Source: Jejudonia soesokkakensis (GTDB taxonomy: Bacteria > Bacteroidota > Bacteroidia > Flavobacteriales > Flavobacteriaceae). From it: a stretch of DNA of 64,000 nt. Position 1 is the stretch's first letter. Each line of letters begins with the position of its first letter. Where the stretch lies: contig NZ_JBHTBN010000002.1 of the NCBI RefSeq assembly GCF_042664795.1, forward strand, positions 62,001 through 126,000, in the 5' to 3' direction. The notes beneath the pieces are model-generated. The model had not been told where the DNA came from. It saw nothing but the letters and a program-made list of their open reading frames with translations, and made no database searches. A program made the translations under genes and the position numbers. This document shows, one piece after another, positions 26,894-35,971 of the stretch.

Positions 26894-29800
26894 TTATTTC
26901 TGTTCCAGCCATTTTCTTGCATTTACAAATGCTTCAAGCCACGGAGAAACTTCGTCTTTTCTGTTTGTTGGATAGTGGCCCCAGTTCCATGGAAAGGTAG
27001 AGCGTTCCAGGTGCGGCATCATTACAAGGTGACGACCTGTAACATCTGTCATCATAGCGGTATTAAAATCACTTCCATTTGGGTTTGCGGGTAATGTTTC
27101 ATACCCATAATTTCCAACGATGTTGTAATTGCTTTCTTGGTTTGGAAAACTAAACTTGCCTTCACCATGTGCCGCCCAGATTCCTAGCGTACTCCCAGCC
27201 ATTGTAGATAACATGACCGAATTATTTTCCTGTATTTTTACCGAAGTAAAACTACATTCAAATTTGCCAGTATCATTGTGTAACATGGTAGGTTTTTCAG
27301 AATCATTTGGTGTGAGTAATCCTAATTCTATAAACAGTTGACACCCATTGCATACTCCTAAAGAAAGGGTATCGTCCTTTGCGAAAAAATCATTAAGGGC
27401 CTTATTGGCTTTTTCATTATATAAAAATGCTCCCGCCCAGCCCTTAGCGCTTCCTAGGACATCACTATTTGAAAAACCGCCCACCGCAGCAATAAACTTA
27501 ATATCCTCTAGTGTTTCACGACCCGAAATCAAATCGGTCATGTGAACATCTTTAACATCAAATCCTGCTAGATACATTGCATTTGCCATTTCACGTTCAC
27601 TATTACTTCCTTTTTCACGAATAATCGCTGCTTTAATTCGAGGTTTGGTGTCGTCTAAAGTGGGTAATGCTCCTGTAAATTGCTTCGGAAAGATAAATTG
27701 TAACGGTTGTTCTTTATAGTTGACAAAGCGCTCTTTAGCTTTTGCTTCGCCACTTTGACGTTTGTCTAGCAAATAAGATGTTTTATACCAGATATCGCGC
27801 ATTTCAGGAATGTCGAAGTCCAAAGAGGTTTTGTGAATCTTCAGTTGAAGGGTCTCACTTTCGGTAACGGTTCCCAGTTTTGTATATTGGATATTTGCTT
27901 CGGAAAGAGCCTTTTTCACCGAAGAATCTTCCGCAGCCTGAATCACAATTCCACAATTTTCAGAAAATAATAGCTTTACCACATCCTCTTCATCTAATTG
28001 AGAAAGATCCAGACAGGCTCCCAGATTTGTATCAGCAAAACACATTTCTAATAATGTGGTGATCAATCCGCCTGAAGCAACATCATGTCCGGCTGCTATT
28101 TTTTCTATGGTAATTAACTGCTGAATTGTATTGAAAACATTTTTAACATAGCCAGCGTCTTTCACAGTTGGTGTTTCTGAACCAATCGCATTTTGAGTTT
28201 GTGCAAAGGAAGAACCTCCCAGTTTAAAATTGTCCTGCGAGATGTTAATATAATACACACTGCCTTTATCTTTTTGAAATACAGGCTCAACAACTTTTGA
28301 AATCTCATTACAGTGAGCAGCAGCAGAAATAATGACTGTTCCTGGAGAAATCACCTCTTCATTTTTATATTTCTGTTTCATCGACAACGAGTCCTTCCCA
28401 GTAGGCACATTGATTCCTAAATCGATGCTAAATTCACTTACAGCTTCTACAGCCTTGTATAAACGAGCATCTTCACCAGGATTGTTACATGGCCACATCC
28501 AGTTAGCCGACAGCGAAATACTCTCGATGCCGTTTTCTAAAGGAGCCCAGATAATATTTGTAAGCGCTTCCGTAATTGAATTTCTGGCGCCTGCGACAGG
28601 ATCGATTAATCCAGAAATAGGGGAGTGCCCTATACTGGTCGCCACGCCGTTTTTACCGTTATAATCTAGGGCCATCACGCCACAGTTGTTTAGTGGAAGT
28701 TGTAATGGTCCTGCACATTGTTGTTTGGCAACCCGTCCCGTTACACAACGATCGACCTTATTGGTAAGCCAGTCCTTACAGGCAACAGCTTCCAATTGGA
28801 GCACTTGTTCAACATATTTTTTTACAGTAGTTGGTGTGTATTGTGGATTCTTATAATTACGAGTGATGGTTTCATCTTTCATGATCGTTTTTGGAGAACT
28901 CCCAAACATATCTGCCAGCTCGAAATTCATGGGAGTCTCACCCGTAGTTTCACTTTTGAATACAAAGTTATAATCACCGGTCACTTCTCCTACTTCATAC
29001 ATAGGCGAACGTTCTCGTTCTGCTACCCGTTGTAAAGTTTCTATATCTTTTTTGGCAATAACAAGCCCCATACGTTCTTGAGACTCATTACCAATAATTT
29101 CTTTTGCTGAAAGGGTTGGGTCTCCCACAGGTAGTTTATCCAAATTAATTTGTCCCCCAGTATCTTCTACCAGTTCGCTCAAGCAGTTTAAGTGTCCGCC
29201 AGCTCCATGGTCATGGATCGATACAATAGGGTTATGGTCACTTTCAACCATTCCTCGGACCGCATTCGCTGCTCGTTTTTGCATTTCGGGATTAGAACGC
29301 TGAATGGCATTCAGTTCAATTCCGCTAGAGAATTCACCTGTGTCAGCACTAGAAACAGCAGCGCCACCCATTCCGATTCTATAATTTTCACCTCCTAGAA
29401 GAACAACAGTATCTCCTTTTTTTGGAATGTCTTTTAAAGCCTGATCCGCTTTTCCGTAGCCGATTCCACCTGCAAGCATGATTACTTTATCAAATCCAAG
29501 TTTACGTGCTTCTTCTTCATGTTCAAATGTTAAGACAGAACCTGCAATAAGAGGCTGACCAAATTTATTGCCAAAATCTGAAGCACCATTACTTGCTTTG
29601 ATTAAAATATCAAGAGGAGTCTGGTATAACCATTCTCTTGGCTGCATGTTCTGTTCCCAGGGGCGATTTTCTTCAAGTCGGGAATAGGATGTCATATACA
29701 CAGCGGTTCCTGCTAAGGGTAATGAGCCTTTTCCACCCGCAAGACGATCTCTAATTTCTCCTCCACTTCCAGTGGCGGCTCCATTAAATGGTTCAACCGT

Positions 29801-30559
29801 AGTGGGAAAATTATGAGTTTCGGCTTTTAAGGATATAACACTCTCGAACTCTTTTTTTTCGTAATAATCTGGTTTATTGGGTGATTTTGGAGCAAATTGC
29901 GTAGCTGTTGGTCCCTTTACAAATGCAACATTGTCTTTATAGGCAGAAACAATTCCGTTAGGATGTGTTTCTGACGTTTTTTTAATTAGTTTAAATAAGG
30001 AAGTAGGCATTTCTTTACCATCGATAATAAACGTTCCGTTGAAAATTTTATGGCGACAATGCTCACTGTTTGCTTGACTAAAACCAAACACTTCACTATC
30101 TGTTAAGGGTCTTTTTAATTTGACTGAAAGATTATTTAGGTATACAACTTCTTCGTCGCTTAGTGCTAAACCTTCAGCAAGGTTATAAGCTGCAATATCT
30201 TTGATATTTTTTATTTTTTCAGGAACGATATCAATTTTAAAAATATCCTGATCTAGTGCTTTGTATTTTGAAGAAAGCATCGGGTCAAATTCTGAAAAAT
30301 TTTCAGCAACATTTTTAAACTCTTCAATTCTGGAAATTCCAATAATTCCCATGTTTTGAGTTATTTCTACAGCGTTCGTGCTCCAGGGAGTTATCATCGC
30401 GGCTCTAGGGCCAATAAAAAAATCCGCTATTGCGGACTTGTCTATTTTAGATTGGTTGCCAAACAACCAGGCTAATTTTTGTATGTTTTCCTGAGATATT
30501 TCGCCCGAAGTTTGGACTGCAAAAACAATGTTTTTAACGTCGCCAAAAAAGTGAATCAT
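26894..30559 (-). CDS. purL: Phosphoribosylformylglycinamidine synthase, single-chain form
   Basis: Fourth step of purine synthesis: FGAR plus glutamine and ATP to FGAM. At 1221 residues this is the large fused form, as in E. coli. In order: N-terminal PurS-like part, the FGAM synthetase with VYLNNLSVKLKRPLTDSEVFGFSQANSEHCRHKIFNG near 140-176 and AETHNFPTTVEPFNGAATGSGGEIRD near 246, and the C-terminal glutaminase. The glutaminase has nucleophile Cys in SLGVCNGCQLFIELGLL, and its His in MPHLERSTFPWNWGHYP. The gene is monocistronic and closes with the terminator at 26762-26795. Cytoplasmic. Confidence 0.97.
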   Translation of the reverse strand: MIHFFGDVKNIVFAVQTSGEISQENIQKLAWLFGNQSKIDKSAIADFFIGPRAAMITPWSTNAVEITQNMGIIGISRIEEFKNVAENFSEFDPMLSSKYKALDQDIFKIDIVPEKIKNIKDIAAYNLAEGLALSDEEVVYLNNLSVKLKRPLTDSEVFGFSQANSEHCRHKIFNGTFIIDGKEMPTSLFKLIKKTSETHPNGIVSAYKDNVAFVKGPTATQFAPKSPNKPDYYEKKEFESVISLKAETHNFPTTVEPFNGAATGSGGEIRDRLAGGKGSLPLAGTAVYMTSYSRLEENRPWEQNMQPREWLYQTPLDILIKASNGASDFGNKFGQPLIAGSVLTFEHEEEARKLGFDKVIMLAGGIGYGKADQALKDIPKKGDTVVLLGGENYRIGMGGAAVSSADTGEFSSGIELNAIQRSNPEMQKRAANAVRGMVESDHNPIVSIHDHGAGGHLNCLSELVEDTGGQINLDKLPVGDPTLSAKEIIGNESQERMGLVIAKKDIETLQRVAERERSPMYEVGEVTGDYNFVFKSETTGETPMNFELADMFGSSPKTIMKDETITRNYKNPQYTPTTVKKYVEQVLQLEAVACKDWLTNKVDRCVTGRVAKQQCAGPLQLPLNNCGVMALDYNGKNGVATSIGHSPISGLIDPVAGARNSITEALTNIIWAPLENGIESISLSANWMWPCNNPGEDARLYKAVEAVSEFSIDLGINVPTGKDSLSMKQKYKNEEVISPGTVIISAAAHCNEISKVVEPVFQKDKGSVYYINISQDNFKLGGSSFAQTQNAIGSETPTVKDAGYVKNVFNTIQQLITIEKIAAGHDVASGGLITTLLEMCFADTNLGACLDLSQLDEEDVVKLLFSENCGIVIQAAEDSSVKKALSEANIQYTKLGTVTESETLQLKIHKTSLDFDIPEMRDIWYKTSYLLDKRQSGEAKAKERFVNYKEQPLQFIFPKQFTGALPTLDDTKPRIKAAIIREKGSNSEREMANAMYLAGFDVKDVHMTDLISGRETLEDIKFIAAVGGFSNSDVLGSAKGWAGAFLYNEKANKALNDFFAKDDTLSLGVCNGCQLFIELGLLTPNDSEKPTMLHNDTGKFECSFTSVKIQENNSVMLSTMAGSTLGIWAAHGEGKFSFPNQESNYNIVGNYGYETLPANPNGSDFNTAMMTDVTGRHLVMMPHLERSTFPWNWGHYPTNRKDEVSPWLEAFVNARKWLEQK

Positions 30560-30670
30560 TGGTTTGAGTATTTGAATGATTTTAAAGGTGTAAAGATATT
30601 AAAATTTGGTCAACTTTTTTTGGTATTCTACCTCACAAATACATATAAATTCGTTGTTATTATTTTATGT

Positions 30671-31714
30671 TTACTGAATTGTTATTTTTTTTGTTACTGA
30701 ATTAGATCCGCTTCTTAATTCGAGCAAATATAAACCACTAGTAACTGATGATACATCAATAGAGGGTTGATTTTCTAAAAGAGTACCTTCTGAAACTTTT
30801 TTGCCAGTTACCGAATATATTACATAGTGTTCAGCTATAGTACTGGATGAATTTTGAACATAAATTATTTCTGAAGCAGGGTTAGGATAAAAGGTAATAG
30901 TATCTAAAGCAGAAGTGGTTACACCTAAAATTCCCCAACGGTCTTCTGCTTGTGGACCTCCCCAGATAACAGTGGCTAATGCCGGATTGTCAATAAAAGG
31001 ATTACGGTTTCCGTATTCTATTTCAGTACGCGGATTTCGTTGATCCTCATATTCACTTACTGGATCGTCTGCATTCCATTGTAAATAAATTTGAAGCATA
31101 TCTGTACTCCCTTGCGTTGCACCTGTACCATTTAATGAAGGCAAGCAGCGATCTCCGTAACGAGTGTACATATACATCATCATACGAGCTACATCACCTT
31201 TCCATTCGTCTCCAGGGTACCAGTTTCCACTCCCTACATTACCAGCGTTTCCAGAACCTGAAGCAAATTTTTTACTGCCGCGGTTATTGTTCATTTGTTG
31301 ATCGCTAGAACGTAAGTTGTGGGGGTCTGCTCCAATACCAGTGGTGCTATTACTTACATTTCCCATTTCAGGATTTGCATTCGATCGAGAGAAAACATGT
31401 TCCCGATTATATTCACAATTTGAGCCACCAAAAGCGCCTTTATCCCTAGAGCGATCTGTTGTGCAATCGCTATTATCTTGGAAACCATAAATTAACAAAA
31501 CATCGTTTGTGTTATCTGGATTTTCTTCCGTTATTAAAAAAGTATCTCTTACATCTCCATAGTTGTAGGAGTTACTCGCAATATTAATTTTTTGTTGTAA
31601 TTCAAAATAGAGATCCTGACCAGTCAAGGTTAGATCTACGTTATCGTAATAAGGTTGTTGGGCATTAACAATATAACTTAGACAGATTGCTACTAGTACT
31701 ACAATTTTTTTCAT
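30671..31714 (-). CDS. Secreted endonuclease I family nuclease with a type IX sorting domain
   Basis: Signal peptide at residues 1-18 (ending VNAQQ), then an endonuclease I domain (about 20-245) with the metal-binding motif EYNREHVFSRSNAN near 102, a region GIGADPHNLRSSDQQMNNNRGSKKF, and GDEWKGDVARMMMYMYTRYGDRC. Residues 270-347 are a type A sorting domain for the Por/type IX system (TFYPNPASEIIYVQNSSS, IYSVTGKKVSEGTL, SGLYLLELRSG). It should be exported across the outer membrane and be released or anchored there, degrading extracellular DNA or RNA. It is co-oriented with the methyltransferase, starting two bases after that gene ends. Confidence 0.94.
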   Translation of the reverse strand: MKKIVVLVAICLSYIVNAQQPYYDNVDLTLTGQDLYFELQQKINIASNSYNYGDVRDTFLITEENPDNTNDVLLIYGFQDNSDCTTDRSRDKGAFGGSNCEYNREHVFSRSNANPEMGNVSNSTTGIGADPHNLRSSDQQMNNNRGSKKFASGSGNAGNVGSGNWYPGDEWKGDVARMMMYMYTRYGDRCLPSLNGTGATQGSTDMLQIYLQWNADDPVSEYEDQRNPRTEIEYGNRNPFIDNPALATVIWGGPQAEDRWGILGVTTSALDTITFYPNPASEIIYVQNSSSTIAEHYVIYSVTGKKVSEGTLLENQPSIDVSSVTSGLYLLELRSGSNSVTKKITIQ

Positions 31715-31716
31715 GC

Positions 31717-32934
31717 TTATTCTTTTTCTTTTTTCTGAAGTTTAGCCATATAGAATCCGTCAAATCCAGAACTACTTGGCATAATGTTATCGTCTTTTAT
31801 AAAGGTAAAACTTTTACCTTCTTCTGAAGCTAAAAAGGTCTTTACCTGGGCTTCATTTTCCGAAGGTAATATGGAGCAAGTTGCATAGACAAGTTCCCCT
31901 CCCGGTTTTACCATTCGTGAATAGGATTGTAAAATTTCCTGCTGGGTATTTTTTATAGATTCAAGGAATTCTGGCTGTAATTTCCATTTTGCATCCGGAT
32001 TTCTTTTTAAAACGCCTAAGCCAGAACAAGGAGCATCAATCAAAACCTTATCGGCTTTTTCTACTAGTTTCTTAATAGCTTTTGTAGTATCAATAACTCT
32101 AGTTTCAATATTATGAACTCCATTACGTCGGGCTCTTCTTTTAAGCTCATTCAATTTATTTTCATAAATATCCAGAGCTAGAACCTGTCCCTTATTGTCC
32201 ATTAACGAAGCTATGTGTAAACTTTTTCCGCCAGCTCCTGCACAAGCATCTACAATACGTTCTCCTGGTTTTGGATTTAGAAAGTCTGCTACTTTTTGAG
32301 AGGAAGCATCCTGTACCTCGAACCATCCATTTTTAAACTGTTCGGTTCCAAAAACGTTAGCTCTTTCTTTTAGTTTTAATGCAAAAGGATACCCTTTTAA
32401 AACTTCAGTTTCTATATTTTGATCTGAGAGCTCATTTTGTACTTGGGTCACAGTCGCTTTAAGCGGATTAACACGAAGTACAACATCTGCTAACTGATTG
32501 AGAGCCTTAATTTCTTTATCCCACTTTTTACCTAATTCTTTGACCCCTAATTCATCCAGCCAATCTGGTATTGATTCTTTGATCTTTCGAATATTAGATA
32601 ATTCATCAAATCGTCCTTTGATCCTTCGGGTGGGGGTATCTTCAAATTGTTTCCAATCAGGAATTTTGATTCCGTTTAGCGTTGCCCAAACAGCAAAAAG
32701 TCTAAAGAGGTTGGGTCTGTCAAAAGGTTCTTTGACTTCAGCAATTTCTGCATACAAACGCTTCCACCTCACAATATCATAGGTAGTTTCAGCAATAAAA
32801 CCACGATCTCTGGATCCCCAGCGTTTATCTCTCTTTAATGTATTTTTCATCACCTTATCGGCTTGCTTTCCTTCATTAAAAATAAGATGAAGTGAGTCGA
32901 TGGTTGCAAAAACTAAATTACGATGTAATCTCAT
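31717..32934 (-). CDS. RsmB-like 16S rRNA/RNA m5C methyltransferase
   Basis: SAM-dependent RNA cytosine-C5 methyltransferase, 405 residues. An N-terminal helical part (1-140; MKNTLKRDKRWGSRDRGFIAETTYDIVRW) is similar to the NusB-like domain region. The Rossmann part has VDACAGAGGKSLHIASLMDNKGQVLALDIYE near 238, the catalytic segment VLIDAPCSGLGVLKRNPDAKWK near 306, and the TC dipeptide in LVYATCSILPSENEAQV near 362. Cys of PCSG and Cys of TCS are the expected pair. The rRNA site cannot be told from sequence; RsmB (C967) is the best comparison. A -7 element TACCTTTG is at 32984-32977. Confidence 0.93.
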   Translation of the reverse strand: MRLHRNLVFATIDSLHLIFNEGKQADKVMKNTLKRDKRWGSRDRGFIAETTYDIVRWKRLYAEIAEVKEPFDRPNLFRLFAVWATLNGIKIPDWKQFEDTPTRRIKGRFDELSNIRKIKESIPDWLDELGVKELGKKWDKEIKALNQLADVVLRVNPLKATVTQVQNELSDQNIETEVLKGYPFALKLKERANVFGTEQFKNGWFEVQDASSQKVADFLNPKPGERIVDACAGAGGKSLHIASLMDNKGQVLALDIYENKLNELKRRARRNGVHNIETRVIDTTKAIKKLVEKADKVLIDAPCSGLGVLKRNPDAKWKLQPEFLESIKNTQQEILQSYSRMVKPGGELVYATCSILPSENEAQVKTFLASEEGKSFTFIKDDNIMPSSSGFDGFYMAKLQKKEKE

Positions 32935-32976
32935 ACAGTACTTTTAAGACATTATTTTAGCATGTCTTTAAAGTTG

Positions 32977-32984
32977 CAAAGGTA
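32977..32984 (-). promoter_or_regulatory. -7 promoter element of the methyltransferase gene (TACCTTTG)
   Basis: The minus-strand TACCTTTG fits TAnnTTTG, 42 bases upstream of the ATG at 32934. It faces the plus-strand element at 33011-33018. Confidence 0.5.
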
Positions 32985-33010
32985 TCATTTTACCAACGAA
33001 TAGATTTGAT

Positions 33011-33018
33011 TACTTTTG
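33011..33018 (+). promoter_or_regulatory. -7 promoter element of the 33034-34077 gene (TACTTTTG)
   Basis: TACTTTTG fits TAnnTTTG and ends 15 bases before the ATG at 33034. It lies over the only possible upstream start, the TTG at 33016, which favours the ATG. Confidence 0.55.
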
Positions 33019-33033
33019 GCAAAAATTTTTAAT

Positions 33034-34077
33034 ATGCGATATTTGTTTTCCCTCTTGATGGTTTTAGGATTCATTTCTTGTGATTCTTTTTCTAAAAAAG
33101 ATATTGTTTCCGTAGAAATCACACCTGTTTTTGAAGACAGCTTGAGTATTAGAGCTATTTCTCCGGTAGATGAAACCAAAGTCTGGTTTGCTGCAGACAA
33201 AGGAATTGTGGGGTTGATTGATGGAAAAACACCTAAATTGGCAACAATTAAATATGAAGATTCTTTATTGCATTTTAGATCAATCGCACAAACCAAAAAT
33301 GCCTTTTTTGTATTAAGTATTGCAAATCCTGGAGTTTTGTACAAAATTGGGTATAACGGAAATGAAGCCACTAATATTGAAGAAGTGTATCTAGAAAGAG
33401 GGGAGAAGGTATTTTATGATGCGATGGCTTTCTGGAATGATTCTGAAGGCATAGCTATGGGCGATCCTATAAATGGCTGTCTTTCTATTATTAGAACTAA
33501 GGATGGTGGAAATACCTGGAGCAAAATATCTTGTGATAATTTACCTAAAACAGAAGCCGCAGAAGCTGCTTTTGCAGCTAGTAATTCTAATATTTCATTA
33601 GTGGGCACGCATGTCTGGATCGTGACGGGTGGGAAAAGAGCGCGTGTTTTCCATTCGGCAGACAAGGGTGAAACTTGGGAGGTTTTTAACACACCTATCA
33701 TTCAAGGGCAGGCGATGACTGGAATTTACAGTGTAGACTTTTATGATGAAAACTTAGGGGTCATCTTTGGTGGTAACTGGGACAACAAAACGTTTAATGA
33801 AGGAAATAAAGCCATAACGAGAAATGGTGGAAAAACTTGGGATTTAATTAGTAATGGAAAAGGACCGGGGTATCGGTCGTCTGTACGATTTATTCCTGGA
33901 ACCCAAGGAGAAAGCCTGGTTGCGGTTGGTTCCCCAGGGATTTCATACAGCCCAGATCAAGGTGACAGCTGGACCGAACTTTCAGAAGAAGGGTTTTATG
34001 CCCTCGAATTTGTAAACGATAGTGTTGCTTTTGCGAGTGGTCAACATAAGATTTCAAAGTTAGTATTCAGAAAATAA
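33034..34077 (+). CDS. Lipoprotein with BNR/YCF48-like repeats (beta-propeller)
   Basis: The ATG at 33034 gives a lipoprotein signal (MRYLFSLLMVLGFISCDSF, lipobox ending in Cys), about 347 residues. The mature protein contains repeated Asp-box-like units typical of sialidase/BNR or YCF48-like beta-propellers (TKDGGNTWSKIS, SADKGETWEVF, RNGGKTWDLIS, SPDQGDSWTELS). Such propellers are binding scaffolds; the ligand is unknown and no partner gene is adjacent. The reading frame is also open from a TTG at 33016, but that TTG lies in the -7 element, so ATG is preferred. Confidence 0.87.
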   Translation: MRYLFSLLMVLGFISCDSFSKKDIVSVEITPVFEDSLSIRAISPVDETKVWFAADKGIVGLIDGKTPKLATIKYEDSLLHFRSIAQTKNAFFVLSIANPGVLYKIGYNGNEATNIEEVYLERGEKVFYDAMAFWNDSEGIAMGDPINGCLSIIRTKDGGNTWSKISCDNLPKTEAAEAAFAASNSNISLVGTHVWIVTGGKRARVFHSADKGETWEVFNTPIIQGQAMTGIYSVDFYDENLGVIFGGNWDNKTFNEGNKAITRNGGKTWDLISNGKGPGYRSSVRFIPGTQGESLVAVGSPGISYSPDQGDSWTELSEEGFYALEFVNDSVAFASGQHKISKLVFRK

Positions 34078-34080
34078 AAA

Positions 34081-34107
34081 AGGAGGCTTTAAAAGCCTCC
34101 TAAACAA
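34081..34107 (-). terminator. Terminator of the sigma/anti-sigma operon
   Basis: AGGAGGCTTT (34081-34090) pairs with AAAGCCTCCT (34092-34101); on the minus strand a T-run follows. It lies between the convergent BNR lipoprotein gene and the 34144-35658 operon. Confidence 0.8.
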
Positions 34108-34143
34108 TCTAACAAAAACCAATTGTCGACTAAAACGAAACAA

Positions 34144-34587
34144 TTATCTTTTTTCGCGCCTCTTATTGCGATATCGTTCTAAGAGTTGCTTTTTAAAATC
34201 GTCTTCAGCTTTTTTAAGCTTAATGACTTTTTTGGGGGAGATTACTTTACGCAATGCATTGAGCATTTCAGTTCTATACGTCACATCATTTTGCTTAAAT
34301 ACCAATGCTTTGTCAATAAGAGCGTTAGCTTGTGCGTCTGTCATGGTTTCAAGACCTTCATTTCGTAGAGGCCCTAAAATTTCTTTTCTTTCAGCTTTGC
34401 GCAAATCGTGCATTTTATCTTCGTAGGCATTGTATATAGGCCAAAACTTTTCAGCTTCGGTAGCAGTTAAAGAAAGTGCTTCGGTTATGTGAGCAGCCTT
34501 TAAGGCTTTAATTTTTTCGTGTTTATCTCCCTGTGCTGCTAAATTTGCAGTCATAACTAAGGAGAGTATTAAGATTATTTTTTTCAT
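34144..34587 (-). CDS. Spy-like periplasmic protein ('sensor of ECF sigma factor' type)
   Basis: The 147-residue protein has a signal peptide (1-18, ending LAAQ) and a helical mature part, LTATEAEKFWPIYNAYEDKMHDLRKAERKEIL, of the LTXXQ/Spy type. In Bacteroidetes such proteins often sit in ECF sigma operons. The tail is basic (LLERYRNKRREKR). It is the third gene of the operon after the sigma factor and the putative anti-sigma protein; the start overlaps or abuts the gene before it (one base between). A chaperone-like or stress-sensing role in the periplasm is inferred from family and neighbours. Confidence 0.85.
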   Translation of the reverse strand: MKKIILILSLVMTANLAAQGDKHEKIKALKAAHITEALSLTATEAEKFWPIYNAYEDKMHDLRKAERKEILGPLRNEGLETMTDAQANALIDKALVFKQNDVTYRTEMLNALRKVISPKKVIKLKKAEDDFKKQLLERYRNKRREKR

Positions 34588-34588
34588 A

Positions 34589-35083
34589 TTATTCGGTAAT
34601 AAATGAGGTGTCTTCTAAATTGTTAAGTAAGTAATCTTCCAGGTTTTCAGCTGAAAATAAATTTGACTGTTCTGAAAAAGCAGCAATGGTCTCATCATCC
34701 AACATGGCGAGGACATCTTCGGTATCAATATCTAAATTATCATCATTGATATAAGCTTCAACCATCGCAGCATCAATATTTGAAAAGCTTGCTGTACTAT
34801 TAAAATTGACTACTGAAAAGAGGAAAGCAACACATGCAGCTGCAGCTGTTACTAACCAGAATTTTTTAGAAGTAAACAACGTACGGACAGGAGTTTCTTT
34901 TTCTGAAACTTTTATTGAACCCATCACCACATCTTCTAATGCTTCAAAATAGGATGGTGGTGTTTTAAAACCAGTCTCTTTCACTTTTTCCTGAAGTGCA
35001 ATTTCTGCGAATAGTTGATCTTCAAAAGAGTCAAAATATCCTTCAGGAATTTTAAAACCGTGTATGTGTTTATTCGTTTTCAT
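34589..35083 (-). CDS. Putative anti-sigma factor, single membrane helix (164 aa)
   Basis: An N-terminal soluble part (1-85; GFKIPEGYFDSFEDQLFAEI and GFKTPPSYFEALEDVVMG, two similar helices) is followed by one membrane helix at about 92-108 (FWLVTAAAACVAFLFSV) and an acidic periplasmic tail (about 110-164). This layout, and the position directly after an ECF sigma gene, suit a membrane anti-sigma factor: the soluble part binding the sigma factor, the tail receiving a signal. No zinc-binding HxxxCxxC motif is present, so it is not a ZAS anti-sigma factor. The function is inferred. Confidence 0.75.
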   Translation of the reverse strand: MKTNKHIHGFKIPEGYFDSFEDQLFAEIALQEKVKETGFKTPPSYFEALEDVVMGSIKVSEKETPVRTLFTSKKFWLVTAAAACVAFLFSVVNFNSTASFSNIDAAMVEAYINDDNLDIDTEDVLAMLDDETIAAFSEQSNLFSAENLEDYLLNNLEDTSFITE

Positions 35084-35103
35084 TTGTTACTTTGACTATT
35101 ATT

Positions 35104-35658
35104 TTATAAAAAGGTTTCATCGGTTTTTAAAATTTCGGTTATTTTCTTAACTGCGATGTGATAACTACTTTTCAATCCGCCAACCGATGTTTCCAATATT
35201 TCTGAAAGTTCTTCGTACGTATGTTCTTCAAAATACTTCATGTTAAAAACCAGTTGTTGTTTTTCAGGAAGGGTGGCAATAGCTTTTTGCAGTTGCAACT
35301 GAATTTGAGAGCCTTCAAAATAAACATCGCTTTGTAAATTTTTTAAAGCAGTGTTTTTCACCTCTTCAATATTCGTATTGGCTCTTTTGGCTTTTTTGTT
35401 TAAGAATGTGATAGCTTCATTGGTAGCGATACGATACATCCAGGTATAAAGCTTACTGTCCCCTTTAAATTTACCAATGTTCTTGTATACCTTAATAAAC
35501 GTATTTTGTAGCACATCATCTGCATCGTCATGATCAAGAACCATTTTTCTAATATGCCAATACAACCGCTCCTTGTATTGGGAAACAAGGGTTCTAAAAG
35601 CAGTTTCTTGCCTGTTTTTAGTTTGAAGGTCTACTATAAGTGTGGTTTCTTCCAACAA
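35104..35658 (-). CDS. ECF RNA polymerase sigma factor
   Basis: The 184-residue protein has region 2 at about 20-85 (YKERLYWHIRKMVLDHDDADDVLQNTFIKVYKNIGKF, then LYTWMYRIATNEAITFLNKK) and region 4 at about 130-180 (TLPEKQQLVFNMKYFEEHTYEEL, the helix-turn-helix SEILETSVGGLKSSYHIAVKKI). It leads a three-gene operon with a membrane protein and a Spy-like protein, suggesting an envelope-stress circuit. The 490-base gap upstream contains the two putative small RNA genes, which run in the other direction. Confidence 0.93.
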   Translation of the reverse strand: MLEETTLIVDLQTKNRQETAFRTLVSQYKERLYWHIRKMVLDHDDADDVLQNTFIKVYKNIGKFKGDSKLYTWMYRIATNEAITFLNKKAKRANTNIEEVKNTALKNLQSDVYFEGSQIQLQLQKAIATLPEKQQLVFNMKYFEEHTYEELSEILETSVGGLKSSYHIAVKKITEILKTDETFL

Positions 35659-35746
35659 TTCTATAAAAATATGATATACATATAGACTTAGAGAAACGAA
35701 AATAGTTTAATTTTTGATGAAAATAAACATAATAAACACTTTCACA

Positions 35747-35780
35747 ATCGATAAAATGCAATTAAAATCGATAAAATGTA
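35747..35780 (+). repeat. Tandem 14-base repeat pair before the first small RNA promoter
   Basis: ATCGATAAAATGCA (35747) and ATCGATAAAATGTA (35767) are spaced exactly 20 bases, about two turns of DNA. The second copy begins 45 bases before the -7 element at 35812. The identical design recurs at 35972. A transcription factor operator pair is the simplest reading. Confidence 0.75.
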
Positions 35781-35788
35781 AAAAAATT

Positions 35789-35819
35789 TTGTTTTGTAGG
35801 AAAATTCTGCTTAGCTTTG
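35789..35819 (+). promoter_or_regulatory. Promoter of the first small RNA (TTG, 20 bases, TAGCTTTG)
   Basis: TTG at 35789-35791 is followed after 20 bases by TAGCTTTG (35812-35819), both matching the Bacteroidetes promoter consensus. Confidence 0.75.
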
Positions 35820-35825
35820 GACTAC

Positions 35826-35912
35826 ATTTCTTATGTAATCGTTTTTATTATAAGCCCCAACTGTAGTAAAAACAACTAAGACGGGCTTATGCGGGGGCTA
35901 GCCCGTCTTTTA
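35826..35912 (+). ncRNA. Putative small RNA 1
   Basis: No protein gene lies here. A consensus promoter ends at 35819 and a terminator follows at 35878-35912, giving a predicted transcript of about 87 nt. It contains an AGCCCCAA segment at 35853-35860 in a region that can form a stem-loop. The terminator is a 10-bp hairpin (AAGACGGGCT with AGCCCGTCTT), with G-rich loop bases that can also pair with the upstream AGCCCC, giving a possible pseudoknot. It resembles the second unit 220 bases downstream in promoter, repeats, loop sequence and terminator. I cannot name an RNA family. Confidence 0.65.
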
Positions 35913-35915
35913 TTT
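35878..35915 (+). terminator. Terminator of small RNA 1
   Basis: AAGACGGGCT (35878-35887) pairs with AGCCCGTCTT (35900-35909); loop of 12 bases; followed by TTATTTT. Confidence 0.85.
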
Positions 35916-35971
35916 TAGATTCTATTTGCGTATTGAAGTTGTAGGAAAAAAGTAAACCTAAATTGTATTTT

